Shown here piece by piece: positions 44,064 to 52,979 of a stretch of 64,000 nucleotides of DNA. A program made the position numbers and the translations under genes. The stretch is from Burkholderia pyrrocinia (lineage in GTDB: Bacteria; Pseudomonadota; Gammaproteobacteria; Burkholderiales; Burkholderiaceae), in contig NZ_CP094461.1 in assembly GCF_022809715.1 (NCBI RefSeq), positions 1 to 64,000 of the forward strand, given 5' to 3'. The notes beneath the pieces were generated by a model that saw only the letters and a program-made list of their open reading frames with translations, ran no database searches and was not told the DNA's origin. Within the stretch, counting starts at the first letter, position 1, and the number at the start of each line of letters is the position of its first letter.

Positions 44064-44583
44064 TGTCTGTCGATGTTCTTTTAGGTCGTTGCGATGGACA
44101 TCGCGCTGCCTGCAACCCCCTCGGTGCACAGGCAACGCGTTCGATAGTCCCACGAACAAATTTTTTTCCGCAACAAGGAAATGACGCGACGCGACCGGCC
44201 GTTGTATGTGCAGCGCCACCGCACCGGCATGAGGGTTCGCTTGCTGCACTGCATCGGCGCGCGCAGGCCCTAGCCCCGCGTCAGCGCGTTGTCGAAATCG
44301 CGTTGGACACGCCGCTCGCGCGGGCAATTCCTGCGGCCGTGGCCAGTGGCGAATGGTTCGGGATGTGGATGTCGAAGCAATGGAACGGCGTACCGGACGC
44401 GTTCCGGTTCTTCATCACGCTACTGCTCGTGCTTGTTTGCTTGTTGACCTGACGATGCACGACGACGGTATCGACGAGACGCGTGCCGCGCACCGATGCG
44501 CCGGTTGCATTGCACGAACCGGCCGGATTGGAATGGACATCGGGACGATTGCCGGCGTCACCGCGTCCGGCTATAAATCGTGG
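44064..44583. other. 520-bp gap, possible short ORF
   Basis: No firm gene. On the plus strand a GTG at 44339 opens 37 residues to 44452 with a Trp-rich start (EWFGMWMSKQWNGVPD) and a hydrophobic end (FFITLLLVLVCLLT), which looks like a tiny membrane protein but lacks a ribosome site. Otherwise nothing seen. Confidence 0.35.
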
Positions 44584-45522
44584 ATGGATACGAATCGCTG
44601 GATTCACGATCCCGTCGGCGCCTTTCGCGCATGGCAGGAAACCACCGCGACCGGCGCCGGCCGCCGGCCGTTCGCGCCGCGCTCGGTCGTGCAGCACGTC
44701 GCGATGTTCGAACGGTTCCTGCGCCATCTTATCGCGCACCGCGTGTCGCTGGCCACGTTCGGGCCCGACCACGTCGCAGCCTTCCTGACGGAGCTCGAAC
44801 GCACGTGCGCGCCCGGCACCTCGACCCGCGTGCGTTACGCGAAGCTGATCGACCGGCTGGGCCGGCATCTGGTCGACACCGGCGTGCGGACGATCCATCC
44901 GGCCGGCCGGACGACGCGCCATCTCGCGTGGCCGGACGGCGAACCCGAGCCGTGCTACCTGCCGCCCGACGCCGACGCAGCGCTGCAGCGCCATGTGCAG
45001 CCGCGATCGGACGACACGCCGGCCGACTGCCGGAATCGCGCGATCGTCGCGCTGCTGCTCGCGAGCGGCATCACGTCCGCCGAGATTCGCTCGACGACGC
45101 ATGACGCGCCCGATCTCGACGCGCTGCCGCCGGCGCTGTCCGTGCCGCGCGATCGCGCGCGGCCGGCGCGCCGGATCGAACTCGCCGCGTTCGCGCTGGC
45201 ACCGCTCGCCGCATGGCGTGCGCGTTCGACAGACGCACCGGCATCGGTACTGCTGTTTCCCGCGCCGCGCGGCGGTGGCGCGATGAACGACATGTTTCTG
45301 CTGCTCGTGGTGCGCGACGCGCTGACCTCGATCGGCTTCCACGCAGCGGACATGAGCCCGCGCGTGCTGCGCAACACGTATGCGCGCCGCCAGTTGCTCG
45401 CCGGCCACGCGCACGCCGATGTCAGCGCCATGCTCGGTCTCGTCAGTACGCGAACGGTCACGCGCATCCGGCAGACGCTGCCGCCCGACGCGGCCGCGGA
45501 TCGCGCCGCGCACGAGCGTTGA
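44584..45522 (+). CDS. tyrosine-recombinase-fold protein, catalytic residues missing
   Basis: A 312-residue XerC/D-sized protein. The N-terminal part (AFRAWQETTATG through FAPRSVVQHVAMFERFLRHL) looks like the SAM-like core-binding domain of integrases; the C-terminal part keeps the fold landmarks but not the chemistry. The first Arg box reads LASGITSAEIRS, the HxxR box reads MSPRVLRNTYARRQLL, the next His is Leu (MLGLVST), and no Tyr follows (TRTVTRIRQTL). So it is probably a DNA-binding relative rather than an active recombinase. Start uncertain; a longer frame begins upstream. Confidence 0.7.
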   Translation: MDTNRWIHDPVGAFRAWQETTATGAGRRPFAPRSVVQHVAMFERFLRHLIAHRVSLATFGPDHVAAFLTELERTCAPGTSTRVRYAKLIDRLGRHLVDTGVRTIHPAGRTTRHLAWPDGEPEPCYLPPDADAALQRHVQPRSDDTPADCRNRAIVALLLASGITSAEIRSTTHDAPDLDALPPALSVPRDRARPARRIELAAFALAPLAAWRARSTDAPASVLLFPAPRGGGAMNDMFLLLVVRDALTSIGFHAADMSPRVLRNTYARRQLLAGHAHADVSAMLGLVSTRTVTRIRQTLPPDAAADRAAHER

Positions 45523-45555
45523 AGCAGCTCACGGCACGAGCCCTGTTCCTTTTTC

Positions 45556-46035
45556 CTATTCGCCCGGCTTCGACTCGATCAGCCGCAGAATCCGGGTGTC
45601 GTACGGCGATTGCATGACTTCCGCGACGCGGATCTCGGGCGCGGCCGGATGCAGCGGATTCAGCAGGAAGTTGTGCGCGTGCGGCACGACGACGCTCGGG
45701 ACGCGCAGCAGCGCGCTCGGCTGCGTGTGCAGCCACTCGGTGCCGGCGCTGCGGGTCCAGTCGACGTTCGTTTGCCAGTCGTCCGGCGCGTCGCCTTCCG
45801 CGATCTCGGCGACGTCCACCGATTCCGGCACCTCGATACGAAGCAACTGGTATCCGCTCGGCAATTGCGCGACGGTGGCGATTTCGAAATGCACGAGCGT
45901 CTCGAGCAGCGCGAGCGCCGGATGCTCGGCGAGATACACGACGGGCTGTCCGGCAAAATGCCAGCGCCCGCCGGCGCGCAACCCGCCGATGCCTTTCAGG
46001 TCGGCGTAATTGCTGATCCGCCACAGCGTCGTCAA
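45556..46035 (-). CDS. RES-domain toxin
   Basis: The 159-residue protein contains the RES core GLRAGGRWHFAGQPVVYLAE followed by HPALALLETLVHFE. The Arg, Glu and Ser that name the fold belong to an NAD-degrading ADP-ribosyl-like enzyme in characterised RES toxins. It has no ATG in frame; a TTG overlaps the antitoxin stop (TTGA, 4 bp), so translation is coupled and starts at TTG. It pairs with the Xre/MbcA/ParS-type antitoxin upstream. The length is usual. Confidence 0.88.
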   Translation of the reverse strand: MTTLWRISNYADLKGIGGLRAGGRWHFAGQPVVYLAEHPALALLETLVHFEIATVAQLPSGYQLLRIEVPESVDVAEIAEGDAPDDWQTNVDWTRSAGTEWLHTQPSALLRVPSVVVPHAHNFLLNPLHPAAPEIRVAEVMQSPYDTRILRLIESKPGE

Positions 46036-46487
46036 GCGAAGTACCCCTCGTCGATCTGCGTGAGCACCTCTTCGACGAGCCGCGCGCCATGCTCGGTGCT
46101 CGCCATGTCGAGCGACGTGCGGCCGCCGAAGCGCTGAAGCCCGTTGCGCAGCCACGCCATCGCCTTGTCCTGGTCGCCGAACGTGGCCGTCGCCTGCGCG
46201 ACGATGCGCGCGAGGCGAATCGCCTTGTCGGATTCCTCCGGCGACAGGCGTTCGTGCGCCTGGCGACGGTGGCTCAGCGTGCGGCGCGGGATGATGAAGG
46301 CCAGCTCGTCCGATTTCAGCCCGCGCTCCGACAGCCGGTCGATTACCGAGACGTCGATGCGTGCGCTCGCCAGCTCGGCAAGATCCGCACCCGATCGGAC
46401 GCGGATCGCCAGCAGCTGCTCGAGAATCGTGAATTCGGCCTGACGCGGATGCGCGATACCCGAAGGATGAAAAGCGATGGTGCTCAT
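46032..46487 (-). CDS. Xre/MbcA/ParS-type antitoxin (DUF2384)
   Basis: A 151-residue antitoxin with an N-terminal Xre-like helix-turn-helix (about residues 30-75, ASARIDVSVIDRLSERGLKS and IPRRTLSHRR) and the C-terminal toxin-binding domain (ATATFGDQDKAMAWLRNG and GARLVEEVLTQIDEGYFA). This is the standard partner of RES toxins. First gene of the pair. GAGAGAGG precedes the ATG by a few bases. Confidence 0.9.
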   Translation of the reverse strand: MSTIAFHPSGIAHPRQAEFTILEQLLAIRVRSGADLAELASARIDVSVIDRLSERGLKSDELAFIIPRRTLSHRRQAHERLSPEESDKAIRLARIVAQATATFGDQDKAMAWLRNGLQRFGGRTSLDMASTEHGARLVEEVLTQIDEGYFA

Positions 46488-46498
46488 GACCTCTCTCC

Positions 46499-46520
46499 GG
46501 CAATTTGCCCAATCATTATA
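46499..46520 (-). promoter_or_regulatory. promoter/operator of the RES-Xre pair
   Basis: TATAAT (46515-46520 on the minus strand) is a perfect -10 element, 28 bp before the antitoxin ATG, and immediately downstream is the near-palindrome GGCAA-A-TTGCC (46499-46509), a likely antitoxin site. The -35 is poor. Confidence 0.55.
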
Positions 46521-46900
46521 GGCGTTTTGCCGAGGACTTGTGGGAGCGGGGTTGGGAGAGCCGTTGTGGCCTGTCCGTCAAGCGTCGGCGAAGGAGCCAG
46601 CGGATGTGGCCGGCTGTCTGGGCAGCAGAATCCGGCGGTTGCGAATCGAAGATTCGCCTGGGTGAGGTGATGCAGTTATTCAGTATATAAAGTTAGAGAA
46701 ACATCTGGTGATTGTTACGTAACAACTTTTTTACTGACTTAAGGTGACTCCGCCCGCGGCGGTGCTCGTGAAGCGTTCTCGAGCACGCTGCGACGGAGCG
46801 TGGCCACCAAGAGACACTTCGGCGCGTTCACCGGAATCTGATTGAAATTGACGCCGAGACGGAAACGCTGCGCATCGCCGGCGAAAAACAGGCGCGCCTG
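46521..46900. other. gene-free gap
   Basis: AT-rich around 46670-46740. No gene supported. Confidence 0.4.
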
Positions 46901-46904
46901 CAAC

Positions 46905-47075
46905 ACGGCGGCTCGTCATTTGCTCGAGAACGCGCATGACACGCAGAAACAGGTCGCCGCGAAATGCGTCTTCGCGAATGTCGATACGCTCAGGCGGTCG
47001 TTCACCCGGCACGTCGGGATCACACCCGCCGAATATCGGAAGCGTCAGGCGGCCCTCGACCAAGTGACACGGAAG
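46905..47075 (+). pseudogene. remnant of a GlxA/FtrA-type AraC regulator
   Basis: One frame reads [20 protein letters not shown] then VDTLRRSFTRHVGITPAEYR. The second block matches the last helix-turn-helix of GlxA-like AraC proteins (DTLRRAF, then GVSPAEYR). Everything N-terminal of it is missing and the frame runs on into unrelated sequence. It is a decayed fragment; no start signal is present. Confidence 0.55.
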
Positions 47076-47375
47076 TGCATGAGTTATGCCGACCATCTCG
47101 CCCAAATACTTCGGAATGCGATTCAATTGATCGTCACGTGGCCGCCGGTCGATCGATCACTTCAGGCCCCGAATGGCTGTGTGCCGGGCCCATGCAGCGC
47201 GAGCCGACAGCCCGCAATCATCAGACTAAACCACCAATCCCCACGGATCGTTTACCCAGTTGCAATAATTATTCGCTGGAACGCGTATTTCCGACCGGTA
47301 ACGCGATCGCTACGATGCAAATCAACCGCTGAACGCAACAAGCGAAGCGCGAAATCAACGAAACCGGAGGTCATC
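47076..47375. other. promoter region of the DUF4148 gene
   Basis: Nothing coding is supported. AT-rich parts near 47255-47290 and 47330-47350 probably hold the promoter of the next gene. Confidence 0.4.
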
Positions 47376-47687
47376 ATGAAGTCGTTCATCTACGCTGTCG
47401 TCGCCGCAACCGCCCTGTCCGCCTCGTATGGCGCATTCGCACAATCGAACCCGTCGGGCCAGTTGACGCGTGCCCAGGTGCGCGCGGAACTCGTCCAGCT
47501 CGAACAGGCCGGCTACAAGCCCGAAGTCTCCGATCCGTACTACCCCCGCGCGCTGCAGACGGCACAGGCCCGCGTAACGAACGCCGATGAAACCGGTTAC
47601 GGCGCACAAGCCGCCGCCGACGTGCGTGCCGGCCGCACAATCGCGGTCAAGCAGGACGGCCGCGACTCCGTGTATTTCGGCCAGTAA
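47376..47687 (+). CDS. exported DUF4148 protein
   Basis: A 103-residue protein with a signal peptide ([23 protein letters not shown]). The mature part has the DUF4148 core [24 protein letters not shown]. These small periplasmic proteins are numerous in Burkholderia; function is unknown. GGAGG lies 5 bp before the ATG. A second member with the same core is at 52980-53291. Confidence 0.85.
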
Positions 47688-47748
47688 GCCCGACGCACAC
47701 GCGCGTTCCGATCCGCGCGCGGCAAACGAAACACCCTGCTCTGAACTG

Positions 47749-47786
47749 CACCCCAAAAGTTGGAATTTGATCCGACCTTTGGGGTG
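47749..47786. repeat. inverted repeat CACCCCAAA/TTTGGGGTG, terminator or IS end
   Basis: Nine-base arms 20 bp apart, 61 bp after the DUF4148 stop. With the preceding TGAACTG it resembles terminal repeats of IS3-group elements (TGAACTGCACCCC-type ends), but no transposase is near. It may equally be a terminator, since CTTTTC follows on the plus strand. Confidence 0.5.
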
Positions 47787-48031
47787 TTCGCTTTTCGGTG
47801 ATCCGCTCCGTGACCGAATCGCGACCGTCGATCGACACGCCCCCGCCGATCGCGCGCCGCGCGGCGCCGTTCACGCAGGCAGCCGGCGTTTGCGCATAGA
47901 ATGGCCGCGTGGTCGGTGTCGGCCGAAATGAACGCGAGCGAAACCACGACGCCCTGCATGCCCGATCGTCACCACGCCCGCTGGCCGGCCCGCTGCCGTA
48001 CTCATCGCATTTTTCGAAAAGGAGCGGTTTC

Positions 48032-48745
48032 ATGTCTCAAGCATCCGGTTCCATGATCACGTTTCGCCGCCCGGACGGCCAGGAGCTGCAGGGTTATCTC
48101 GCCAGGCCGGAAAAGACCGAAGGCGCGCCCGCGGTCGTCGTCATCCAGGAATGGTGGGGGCTGAACGACCAGATCCGCGGCGTCGCGGATCGCCTCGCGC
48201 GCTGCGGCTACTTCGCGCTCGTGCCCGACCTGTATCGCGGCAAGTCGACGGTCGAGGAAGAAGAGGCACACCACCTGATGACCGGCCTCGATTTCGGCGA
48301 CGCCGCATCGCAGGACATTCCCGGCGCCGTCACATATCTGAAGACGTTGGCTCCGCGCGTCGCGGTGACGGGCTTCTGCATGGGCGGTGCGCTGACGCTG
48401 TTGTCGCTGCAGTTCGCCGACGCGGACGCGGGCGTCACGTGGTACGGCTTCCCGCCGCTCGACTATCTCGATCCGGCGAAGCTTAAGGTGCCGCTGATGG
48501 GCCACTGGGCCACACAGGATGCATTCTTCGCGATCGACCAGGTCGACGCGCTGGAAAAGAAGCTGACCGATGCGAAGGTCGGTGTCGAATTCCATCGTTA
48601 TCTCGCGCATCACGGATTCGCGAACGAAACGGCCGTCGGCCCCGGCCGCATCTCCGGCACGCAGTTCGATCCGGCGTGGTCGCAAGTCGCGTGGGATCGC
48701 ACGCTTACGTTCTTCGGCCGCACGCTCTGGGCGAAGCCGCAGTAA
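48032..48745 (+). CDS. dienelactone hydrolase family protein
   Basis: The 237-residue alpha/beta hydrolase starts with AAAGGAG 6 bp upstream. It has the cysteine nucleophile in VTGFCMGGAL (Cys116), the acidic residue in WATQDAFF and the late His in YLAHHGFAN, the Cys-Asp-His triad of dienelactone hydrolases. The opening EWWGLNDQIRGVADRLA is characteristic. In ring cleavage pathways it opens dienelactones; without neighbours of that kind the substrate here is open. A terminator follows. Confidence 0.87.
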   Translation: MSQASGSMITFRRPDGQELQGYLARPEKTEGAPAVVVIQEWWGLNDQIRGVADRLARCGYFALVPDLYRGKSTVEEEEAHHLMTGLDFGDAASQDIPGAVTYLKTLAPRVAVTGFCMGGALTLLSLQFADADAGVTWYGFPPLDYLDPAKLKVPLMGHWATQDAFFAIDQVDALEKKLTDAKVGVEFHRYLAHHGFANETAVGPGRISGTQFDPAWSQVAWDRTLTFFGRTLWAKPQ

Positions 48746-48784
48746 TACGCGATCGACGCGCTCGCGATAAGCCGGCGCAAAGAG

Positions 48785-48820
48785 AAACGCCACGGACTTT
48801 CATCCGTGGCGTTTTTGTTT
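48785..48820 (+). terminator. terminator of the dienelactone hydrolase gene
   Basis: AAACGCCACGGA and TCCGTGGCGTTT form a 12-bp stem with a 6-base loop, followed by TTGTTT. Confidence 0.93.
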
Positions 48821-49213
48821 GCCGGGTACCGTCTGCGCGACGGCGCCCGCCGCGATCGCCAGGCCGGCGTGAAGGAGCCCGCAGCGGGTTGTGAATTATC
48901 GATCTGCCATATCGTTTCAGGTTTGCTGGAGAGGGTGCGGCTTCACGCACGTGGGCTTCAGGTGCGCGAAGCCGCACACCGCCGCGCGAACGCGATGAAG
49001 CAGGTCGAACCGATTCCGGGAAGTTGGCACCGCGCATCGAACCAACGATGTTCGATATCGAAAGCAAGCGATTTCATAAGGACGTGCTCGTTGCCGTGGG
49101 CGTCGTTTCCCGGGTCGATCGCGATCGCATCGTCGACGTCTGTCTTAAATGCAGGATTACCGATTATTTTATTTTCCGGAGAAAACGCGCATACGAACAG
49201 CGGCAGTGCTGAC
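48821..49213. other. gene-free gap with a hairpin
   Basis: No supported gene. A hairpin of GTGCGGCTTC (48935-48944) with GAAGCCGCAC (48968-48977), with an inner GCAC/GTGC pair, stands out. AT-rich DNA at 49150-49195 lies next to the 3' end of the LysR gene. Confidence 0.45.
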
Positions 49214-50155
49214 TCAGGATTTGCAGGACGCGTTCAGCGCGGCCTCGTCGGCGGACAGCATTTCGGGCACGCATTCGCGCAGGAAATCGACGAACGTGCG
49301 AATCTTCGCGTCGAGATACTGACGCGACGCGTACAGCGTGTAGACCGTCAGCTTCTGCAACCGGTATTCGGGCAGCACGCGCACCAGCGCACCGCTCGCG
49401 AGCGCGGGCAGTGCGGACGACATCGGCAACGAGCCGATCCCGAGGCCGGCGCGCAGTGCGGCACCCAGCGCATCGGCGATGTTTACCTGGAAATCGGGCA
49501 ACGGCAAGTCGAACGTCTCGTGACCGTCCGGGCCGTCGAGATGCCAGCGATCGCGCGGGAACACCGAAGTGACCATCTGCAGGCACGCATGCCCTTCGAG
49601 CTCGCGCACCGTGCGCGGCGTGCCGCGCTCCTTCAGATACGCGGGCGACGCGCACAGCACGCTGTGTACGTCGCCGAGCCGCTGCGACACGAGCCCCGAA
49701 TCGGGCAGCTCCGTCGTGCTCAACTGCAGCGACACGTCGTAGCCTTCGTCGATGATGTCGGGCACGTGCTGCGACAGCGTCAGCTCGACCGCGACCGACG
49801 GATAGCGCTGCCGGTAGCGCACGACCGCGGGCACCACATACGCCTGGCCGAAACTCGTCGTCGCGTGAACATGCAGCCGTCCGGACGGCTTCGCCTGTGC
49901 GTCTGCCGCCTCGGCTTCCGCTTCGTCGATATAACCGAGGATGCGCTGGCAACGATCGAGATAGCGCTGCCCGGCGTCGGTCAGCGCGATGCGGCGCGTG
50001 CTGCGGTTGAGCAGACGCGTGCGCAGATGCGTTTCGAGCTGCGCGACCGAACGCGATGCGTATGCCGTCGTGATGTCCAGGCGCTGGGCCGCGCTCGTGA
50101 AGCTGCCCTCCTCCGCGACCCGGACGAAAATGCGCATCATCTGTAACGTGTCCAT
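49214..50155 (-). CDS. LysR-family transcriptional regulator
   Basis: A 313-residue LysR protein: N-terminal helix-turn-helix (MMRIFVRVAEEGSFTSAAQR, about residues 5-60), then a two-lobed ligand domain. It belongs to the CrgA-like group judging from SGRLHVHATTSFGQAYVVPA. The ATG MDTLQMMRIF was used; an open frame upstream has no support. No divergent target lies next to it, only a 299-bp gap before purA, so its regulon is unknown. Confidence 0.88.
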   Translation of the reverse strand: MDTLQMMRIFVRVAEEGSFTSAAQRLDITTAYASRSVAQLETHLRTRLLNRSTRRIALTDAGQRYLDRCQRILGYIDEAEAEAADAQAKPSGRLHVHATTSFGQAYVVPAVVRYRQRYPSVAVELTLSQHVPDIIDEGYDVSLQLSTTELPDSGLVSQRLGDVHSVLCASPAYLKERGTPRTVRELEGHACLQMVTSVFPRDRWHLDGPDGHETFDLPLPDFQVNIADALGAALRAGLGIGSLPMSSALPALASGALVRVLPEYRLQKLTVYTLYASRQYLDAKIRTFVDFLRECVPEMLSADEAALNASCKS

Positions 50156-50454
50156 CGGCCTGTCCCCGGGATTGAGATCACGGCGCGCCGCCGCGCGGCC
50201 GTGATGCCGGCGGCTCCGGCGCGGGCCGGTCTGGCGCGAAGTGTGCGGAACAGTACAGCAGCGCTGCAGGCGTGTCCAGTTCGCCGTATGCGGCGTGATC
50301 CGGACGCCGAACCGTATCGCGGAGTCGCCCTTCGCGCCGCGTCCGGGCCGGGCGTGTACGCGATCGAACACGCCGGCACGCAAACTACATCGGGTCGGCA
50401 AAAACTACCCGGCAACCACGATGCCGATCCGCGATTTACGCCATCGACGGCACG

Positions 50455-51753
50455 TTACGCGGCGGCCGCCGCATCGAACGGATTACGCAACACGATCGTG
50501 TCGTCGCGCTCCGCACCGGTCGTGATCATCGATACCGTCGCGCCCGCGACCGCTTCGATGCGCGCGATGAAATCCTGCGCTGCGCGCGGCAGCGCCGTAC
50601 GCTCGCGCACGCCCTTCACGGTGCCATGCCAGCCGTCGAATCGTTCGTAGACCGGCTTCGCGCGCGACTGCGCATCGAGGCTCGCAGGCAGATGGTCGAC
50701 CCGCGCGCCGTCGAGTTCGTAGCCGACGCACAGCTCGATCGACTCGAAGCCGTCGAGCACGTCGAGCTTGGTGAGCGCCAGCGAATCGATGCCCGAGATC
50801 CTGACCGCCTGGCGCAACTGCGCGGCATCGAGCCATCCGCAGCGCCGCGGCCGGCCGGTGTTGACGCCGAATTCCTGCCCGCGTGCGCGCAGCGCTTCTC
50901 CCGTTGCGTCGATCAGCTCGGTGAGGAACGGGCCGCCGCCGACACGCGTCGCATACGCCTTGGTCACGCCCAGCACGTGGCCGAGCTTCGACGCGCCGAG
51001 GCCCGTGCCGGCCGCTGCCGCCGATGCGACGGTGCCCGACGACGTCACGAACGGATACGTGCCCCAGTCGATGTCCAGCATCACGGCCTGCGAACCCTCG
51101 AACAGGATGCGTTTGCCGCGATCGGTCGCGTCGTTGAGGTCGGCCCAGACGGGACGCACGAACGGCAGGATCTTCGGCGCGAGATCGACGAGCGTCGCCA
51201 GCATCGCGTCGCGCGAACACTCGTCGAGCCCCAGGCCACGGAACCACGCGTTGTGATGGTCGACGAGCACGTCGAGCTTGTCGGCGAGCCGGCCGGGTTC
51301 CGCGAGATCGCCGACGCGCAGCCCGCGACGCCCGACCTTGTCCTCGTAAGCCGGCCCGATCCCGCGCAGCGTGGTACCGATCGGTTCGCGGCGCAGGCGC
51401 TCCTGTGCCTGGTCGATCGCGCGATGAATCGGCAGCACCAGCGCCGCGTTCTCGGCGATCGACAGGTTGTCCGGCGTCACCGACAGCCCGAGCTCGGCCA
51501 TCCGCGCGATCTCGGCGAGCAGCGCTTCCGGATCGAGCGCCACGCCGTTGCCGATCACGCCGCGCTTGCCGCGCACGATGCCGCTCGGCAGCAGCGCAAG
51601 CTTGTACGTCTTGCCGCCGACGACCAGCGTATGGCCCGCGTTGTGGCCGCCGTTGTAGCGTGCGACGAGGTCGGCCTGAGCCGCCAGCCAGTCCACGACG
51701 CGCCCCTTGCCCTCGTCGCCCCATTGGGCACCCACGACCACCACGTTCGGCAT
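50455..51753 (-). CDS. purA: adenylosuccinate synthetase (probable second copy)
   Basis: PurA joins IMP and aspartate with GTP to form adenylosuccinate. The 432-residue protein has the GTP loop GAQWGDEGKGRVVDW, the NGGHNAGHT motif, GTTLRGIGPAYEDK and the C-terminal TKLDVLDGF. It is slightly short, and has Arg-Val-Val where most PurA have Lys-Ile-Val after the GTP loop. Most Burkholderia have the main purA on chromosome 1, so this is likely a paralogue. It is divergent from a LysR gene (140-bp gap). Confidence 0.9.
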   Translation of the reverse strand: MPNVVVVGAQWGDEGKGRVVDWLAAQADLVARYNGGHNAGHTLVVGGKTYKLALLPSGIVRGKRGVIGNGVALDPEALLAEIARMAELGLSVTPDNLSIAENAALVLPIHRAIDQAQERLRREPIGTTLRGIGPAYEDKVGRRGLRVGDLAEPGRLADKLDVLVDHHNAWFRGLGLDECSRDAMLATLVDLAPKILPFVRPVWADLNDATDRGKRILFEGSQAVMLDIDWGTYPFVTSSGTVASAAAAGTGLGASKLGHVLGVTKAYATRVGGGPFLTELIDATGEALRARGQEFGVNTGRPRRCGWLDAAQLRQAVRISGIDSLALTKLDVLDGFESIELCVGYELDGARVDHLPASLDAQSRAKPVYERFDGWHGTVKGVRERTALPRAAQDFIARIEAVAGATVSMITTGAERDDTIVLRNPFDAAAAA

Positions 51754-51893
51754 GCTCCGTACTCCATGTGAGAAATTCAGACACTCGTTCGGCCGAGCCG
51801 GCCGTTTGTGTGCCATATTGGCGGAGCTGGATCGCCCGATCAAACGATTAAACCTGAACTATCGCGTGAGTAAATTTCACGCGAAACGATGCA

Positions 51894-52799
51894 ATGGCCC
51901 GACGTCTTCCTCCGTTGAATTCGCTACGCGCGTTCGAAGCGGCCGCCCGACTCGGCAGCTTCACGCTTGCCGCCGACGAGCTGTGCGTGACGCACGGCGC
52001 GATCAGCCGGCACGTGCAGCAACTGGAGGCGTGGCTCGGACGACCGCTATTCGAACGCCACAACCGGCGGGTCGAACTGACCGATGCCGGCCGCGCGTAT
52101 CTCGCCGAGGTCGGTGCGTCGTTCGACCGGATCGCGCTCGCCACCGCGCAGCACTTCGGCCACGCGCAACAGCGCGTGCTGCGCGTCAGCGCGCCCGCGA
52201 CGTTTTCGTTACGCTGGCTCGTGCCGAAGCTGTCGTCGTTCCAGGTCGCCCATCCGACGATCGAGGTACGGCTGTCGACGTCGAACGAGCCGATCGAGAA
52301 ACTGCGCGACAAGGTCGACCTGATCGTTCGAGGCGGCCCGCAGGCCATCGACGGTTACGTCGCGGAGGAATTCCTGTCCGAAGTCCGGCTGCCAGTGTGT
52401 GCGCCGAAGCTGCTGGAAGGCCGGCCGTTGCTTACGCCCGCCGATCTCGCCGGCTTCACGCTGCTGCACGCGGCGACCTATCCCGGCATGTGGCCCGAAT
52501 GGCTCGCGGCGGCCGGACATCCGAATCTCGTGCCGCGACATTCGCTCACGCTCGAGCATTTCTACCTGACGCTGCAAGGCGCACTCGACGGACTCGGCGT
52601 CGCGATGGGGCCGATCGCGCTCGTCGCGGACGACATCGCCGAAGGCCGGCTCGTGCAGCCGTTCAGCGAACCGGCGCTGCCGCCGTGGCGCTACTTCACA
52701 TACGTGGCATCCGCGCGCGCGGACGACGATGCGGTGCGTGCATTCAAGGACTGGCTGAAGGTGACGGGGAACGCAGCCGCATCGGACGCGGAGCACTGA
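51894..52799 (+). CDS. LysR-family regulator, GcvA-like
   Basis: The 301-residue protein starts MARRLPPLNSLRAFEAAARL, the hallmark of GcvA-like LysR regulators, with the helix-turn-helix covering residues 5-65 (LGSFTLAADELCVTHGAIS). The ligand domain follows from about residue 90. It is transcribed away from purA, which makes purA a likely target, but this is inferred only from position. Confidence 0.88.
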   Translation: MARRLPPLNSLRAFEAAARLGSFTLAADELCVTHGAISRHVQQLEAWLGRPLFERHNRRVELTDAGRAYLAEVGASFDRIALATAQHFGHAQQRVLRVSAPATFSLRWLVPKLSSFQVAHPTIEVRLSTSNEPIEKLRDKVDLIVRGGPQAIDGYVAEEFLSEVRLPVCAPKLLEGRPLLTPADLAGFTLLHAATYPGMWPEWLAAAGHPNLVPRHSLTLEHFYLTLQGALDGLGVAMGPIALVADDIAEGRLVQPFSEPALPPWRYFTYVASARADDDAVRAFKDWLKVTGNAAASDAEH

Positions 52800-52910
52800 C
52801 CGTATCGACCATACCGGTCTTGCCCGCCATTCAATGCAGGATTCCGAATCAAATAGTGCGAACGTGCAGATCGGGTTTGCCGTCGTTCATGACGGGCATC
52901 CTGCTTTTGA

Positions 52911-52936
52911 CGAGCATCGCGTGACCGCGATGCTCG
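52911..52936. terminator. hairpin between the GcvA-like and DUF4148 genes
   Basis: CGAGCATCGCG and CGCGATGCTCG pair perfectly with a 4-base loop between the converging genes. There is no T run, so it is probably a weak or factor-assisted terminator. Confidence 0.5.
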
Positions 52937-52979
52937 CGGCAAGCCGCGGATCGTACCTTGGCTTGCTACCGAACGGCGC

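Noticed and set aside
44584..45522. A genomic island with an active integrase
   Set aside because: The catalytic residues are missing, no attachment-site repeats or tRNA are adjacent, and the surrounding genes look native.
47749..47786. An intact insertion sequence
   Set aside because: Only an IS-like end is visible; no transposase or second end is within reach.
49024..49212. A 62-codon plus-strand frame before the LysR gene
   Set aside because: No ribosome site, no recognisable pattern, and it lies in an AT-rich gap.
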